Notes under the pieces: generated by a model | Seen by the model: the letters and a program-made list of their open reading frames with translations, nothing else | Told to the model about the DNA's origin: nothing | Databases searched by the model: none | Program-made: the position numbers and the translations under genes | Assembly: GCA_020852155.1 (NCBI GenBank) | Contig: JADZBJ010000443.1 | Coordinates: forward strand, 1 to 7,101 | From: Saprospiraceae bacterium | Lineage (GTDB): Bacteria > Bacteroidota > Bacteroidia > Chitinophagales > Saprospiraceae | Direction of reading: 5' to 3' | DNA length: 7,101 nt | In this document: one piece after another, positions 4,841 to 7,101 of the stretch | How positions within the stretch are numbered: the first letter of the stretch is position 1 | Layout of the letters: the number at the start of each line of letters is the position of its first letter

Positions 4841-7101
4841 CTACATCTTCCAGTCCAGTCGCAGCGCGTAGTTGCGCGGAGCGTCCAGTTGCGCAGGCCT
4901 GATGGCATAAATCTGGTTGAACATATTGGCGCACAAGGCGCTGATTTTCCAGTGATCGTTCAGTTTGTAGCCAACACGAAGATCACAAATGGTCGAACTT
5001 TTATAGTTTTCACGGAAACGACGCACCGCAGAGAAGTACGACGACTGAGGGCTGTCAAAAACCAGGAAATTGGCATTGCCGCCTTGCAGGTACGGGATTT
5101 TGGATTCAAAAATCGCGTCAATAGAGCGCATGAAACTATTGTATTGCGCCGCAAAACCCACCGACCATTTTCCGATACCATATTCTGCATCGAATTTGAA
5201 AGTGTGGTCAAAGCGGTATTTCAAGACATTGTTGGTGTCTGATGACAGGTATTTGAACACCAGCAATGAGTCTGAAAACTCCTTGTATTTTGGATTGATG
5301 AAGGTATAACCTGTCAGCACAGACAAGGTGCCATTGCCGATTTTTCCCTGTCCGGCAACAGAGGCTTCCCAGCCGGTGATACGGGTATCCGCCGTGTTTT
5401 GCGACTCAAACAAGGCTGGCAGAGGCGATACCAGCGTGAATTCCATCATGTTCTGGTATTCCTGAACAAATCCTGTCAGGTCAACAAATCCTTGCCAGCC
5501 GCCAACTTTGAAGCCTTGTTTGACACCACCTTCGGCTGTCCAGCCAGTTTCAGAAACCAGCCTTGGGTTAGGTCGTACGCCACCGCCGCCAAAGTTCGTG
5601 CGGATAAAAGTCTCGGCGATAGTAGGGTAGCGGTAACCTTGTCCCCACGAAGCGCGCAGGTAAGTGGCGCGAGCCAGTTGGTAGTTGGCGCCTACGCGAA
5701 AAACAGGTTTGGCTTCCTTGCGCAAACCATCCGGAATAACATAGCGATTACCCTGTTCGATGTCAATAGTATCGGGGCTGCGCTGTTGGTTTTGCTCATA
5801 ACGAAATCCGCCGGACAAGTTCAGGCGATTGAATAATTTGTAATCCAGTTGCAAGTAACCGGCCAGGTTGCGGCTGGTGTATTTGGAGGGCTCTGCCGCC
5901 AGATCGAGGGTATTGTTGTACAGTTCGGCTTTGACGCTGGTGTAGATACCCACGACGCCGGCAGTCATGACCAGGCCGCCCATTTGCCGCTGAAACTGAT
6001 ACTCGCCATAATTCATGCGGCTGTCATTCGCCTGGTTGTCGTCGTTGTTGTTGTGAATGTAATAATAGCGACCCAGGAATTTGTGGCGGTTGCCATGTCG
6101 GTCAAAATACTGCACCGACGGGTCAATGTTAAACCTCAAACGACCCAGCGAACGGCTGGACGAATTGGCGCCGGGCTGATAAGCCTGCGCATTTTCATTG
6201 CCCCAAATGAAAAAACTGCCCGAACGGCCAAAGTTGAAATTGGTATTTAACCCCAACGTCAATCGGTCATTCACACGATAGCGCATATTGGGTGTAATGC
6301 GTCCGTAACGGCTGTAGTTATCTTTGTTATAACTGTCGCGAATGAGACCATAAGTGCCCAATACCAGATCAAAACGGCCTGATTTGCGGCGATGTACAGC
6401 ACTAAGTCCCGTTTCAAAAGGTTGTTGGATAAAAGACGAATCATTGCCCCACCATTTCATGGACGGGTCGCGGGGTGTATCCCATGTTTTCGCGAAATAC
6501 GAGACTTCGGTTTCAGGTTTGTCTTTGGCAAATCCCGTTCTGATGTTGATGATGCCGTTCATGGCTGAAGAACCATACAGCGCGGAGGCGGCGCCTTTCA
6601 GCACCTCCATCTGCGCCAGGTTTTCGACCGGAAAATCATCCCATTGCGGAAAACCGGCATCCACCTGAAGGGCAGGAATGTCGTCGACCAGGATCAACAC
6701 CCGTGTACCTGCGCCGTACGAAAACCCTGCGCCACCGCGAATGCTGGCCTGTCCGTCAATGATGCTCACGCCCGGCACCTTGGTCAATACCTCATCAACA
6801 GAGGTCGTATTGGTGCTTTGAACGAGTTTGGGCTTGAGCACTTCAATAGACACCGTGACTTCGCCAAGCGGCTTTTCAAACTTGCCTGCTGTTACGGTAG
6901 CCGTTTGCAGCAGGTTGTCCGCACTGGACAGGCTAAGGTCAAGGGTGCGGGTTTCGCCGGAGGCTAAGCGCACATTTTCAGTACGGTCATTGTAACCCGT
7001 CAGGGAAAAGCGAATTTCATAAGCGCCGGGTGGCAGATTGATGCGCCATGCGCCATTGGCATCTGAAACGGTTCCACTGTTGCCAGCCTTGATGGTCGCA
7101 C
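4841..7101 (-). CDS. TonB-dependent outer-membrane receptor, N-terminus cut by window edge
   Basis: This is an outer-membrane beta-barrel that imports a ligand using energy passed on by TonB. The frame is open from the window edge to TAG at 4841 (752 residues seen). The GTG at 6973 is internal, because the same frame continues upstream as a carboxypeptidase-regulatory-like domain (VSDANGAWRINLPPGAYEI, then FSLTGYNDRTENV). That domain fills visible residues 1 to about 58. The plug domain follows at about 72-190, with SVDEVLTKVPGV (100-111), ASIRGG, RVLILVDDIP (133-142), VLKGAASALYGSSAMNGI (166-183) and INIRTG. The rest is barrel, rich in alternating aromatic strands and N/D/G turns, and ends in LRLDWKM, where an aromatic residue sits near the C-terminus. 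The signal peptide and the protein start lie outside the window. The ligand cannot be told; there is no SusC-like feature and no adjacent SusD, so siderophore, cobalamin or metal uptake are all open. Array B begins directly after its stop codon. Confidence 0.93.
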   Translation of the reverse strand, partial: ATIKAGNSGTVSDANGAWRINLPPGAYEIRFSLTGYNDRTENVRLASGETRTLDLSLSSADNLLQTATVTAGKFEKPLGEVTVSIEVLKPKLVQSTNTTSVDEVLTKVPGVSIIDGQASIRGGAGFSYGAGTRVLILVDDIPALQVDAGFPQWDDFPVENLAQMEVLKGAASALYGSSAMNGIINIRTGFAKDKPETEVSYFAKTWDTPRDPSMKWWGNDSSFIQQPFETGLSAVHRRKSGRFDLVLGTYGLIRDSYNKDNYSRYGRITPNMRYRVNDRLTLGLNTNFNFGRSGSFFIWGNENAQAYQPGANSSSRSLGRLRFNIDPSVQYFDRHGNRHKFLGRYYYIHNNNDDNQANDSRMNYGEYQFQRQMGGLVMTAGVVGIYTSVKAELYNNTLDLAAEPSKYTSRNLAGYLQLDYKLFNRLNLSGGFRYEQNQQRSPDTIDIEQGNRYVIPDGLRKEAKPVFRVGANYQLARATYLRASWGQGYRYPTIAETFIRTNFGGGGVRPNPRLVSETGWTAEGGVKQGFKVGGWQGFVDLTGFVQEYQNMMEFTLVSPLPALFESQNTADTRITGWEASVAGQGKIGNGTLSVLTGYTFINPKYKEFSDSLLVFKYLSSDTNNVLKYRFDHTFKFDAEYGIGKWSVGFAAQYNSFMRSIDAIFESKIPYLQGGNANFLVFDSPQSSYFSAVRRFRENYKSSTICDLRVGYKLNDHWKISALCANMFNQIYAIRPAQLDAPRNYALRLDWKM

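Noticed and set aside
4597..4902. Plus-strand open frame of 101 codons through array B
   Set aside because: It is the mirror of the previous case: repeated SNNIK, TARQR and TISN strings from the repeat, running antisense into the receptor gene.
6971..6973. GTG at 6973 as the start of the receptor gene
   Set aside because: The frame continues upstream without a stop to the window edge and encodes a recognisable carboxypeptidase-regulatory-like domain, so the GTG is an internal valine codon.

Overview
The window looks like chromosomal DNA from a member of the Bacteroidota, possibly a Saprospiria-type lineage; the phylum is more certain than the class. The reasons are a TonB-dependent receptor that carries an N-terminal carboxypeptidase-regulatory-like domain, a CcmF/CcsA-type heme lyase of the form common in that phylum, start codons without Shine-Dalgarno sequences but with A/T-rich leaders, and copies of a TAnnTTTG-like promoter element. 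Base composition is moderate and similar across the genes.

Layout: (1) 1-2126, minus strand: a CcmF/CcsA-type cytochrome c heme lyase, cut off at its C-terminal end by the window edge. (2) 2207-3031, minus strand: a two-gene cassette of a membrane-anchored barnase/RNase Sa-like ribonuclease followed by its barstar-like inhibitor. A short hairpin lies between barstar and the heme lyase. (3) 3032-3125: a 94-bp divergent intergenic region with a perfect 11-bp inverted repeat whose two arms each contain TAGTTTTG. (4) 3126-4016, plus strand: a complete 3-hydroxybutyryl-CoA dehydrogenase. (5) 4010-4840: a convergent intergenic region made of two repeat arrays in opposite orientation around one small minus-strand gene of 83 codons. 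(6) 4841-7101, minus strand: a TonB-dependent outer-membrane receptor, cut off at its N-terminal end by the window edge.

The protein genes belong to known families. The unusual part is region 5. Each array begins right at the TAG stop codon of the gene it follows, reads in that gene's sense direction, and is built from 10-bp steps (GTTTGAAATT and variants) that alternate with short GC-rich palindromes such as GGCGCTGGCGCGCC. The two arrays carry their palindromes in the same order (GG, TG, TG, GG, CTCGC, GG types), the first palindrome starts exactly 16 nt after both stop codons, and the arrays differ mainly by whole 10-bp steps. This points to two copies of one composite element rather than two independent expansions.

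Functionally the genes do not form one pathway. The RNase and barstar work as a toxin/immunity pair. The heme lyase serves cytochrome c maturation, the dehydrogenase serves acyl-CoA (beta-oxidation or butanoate) metabolism, and the receptor serves outer-membrane uptake.
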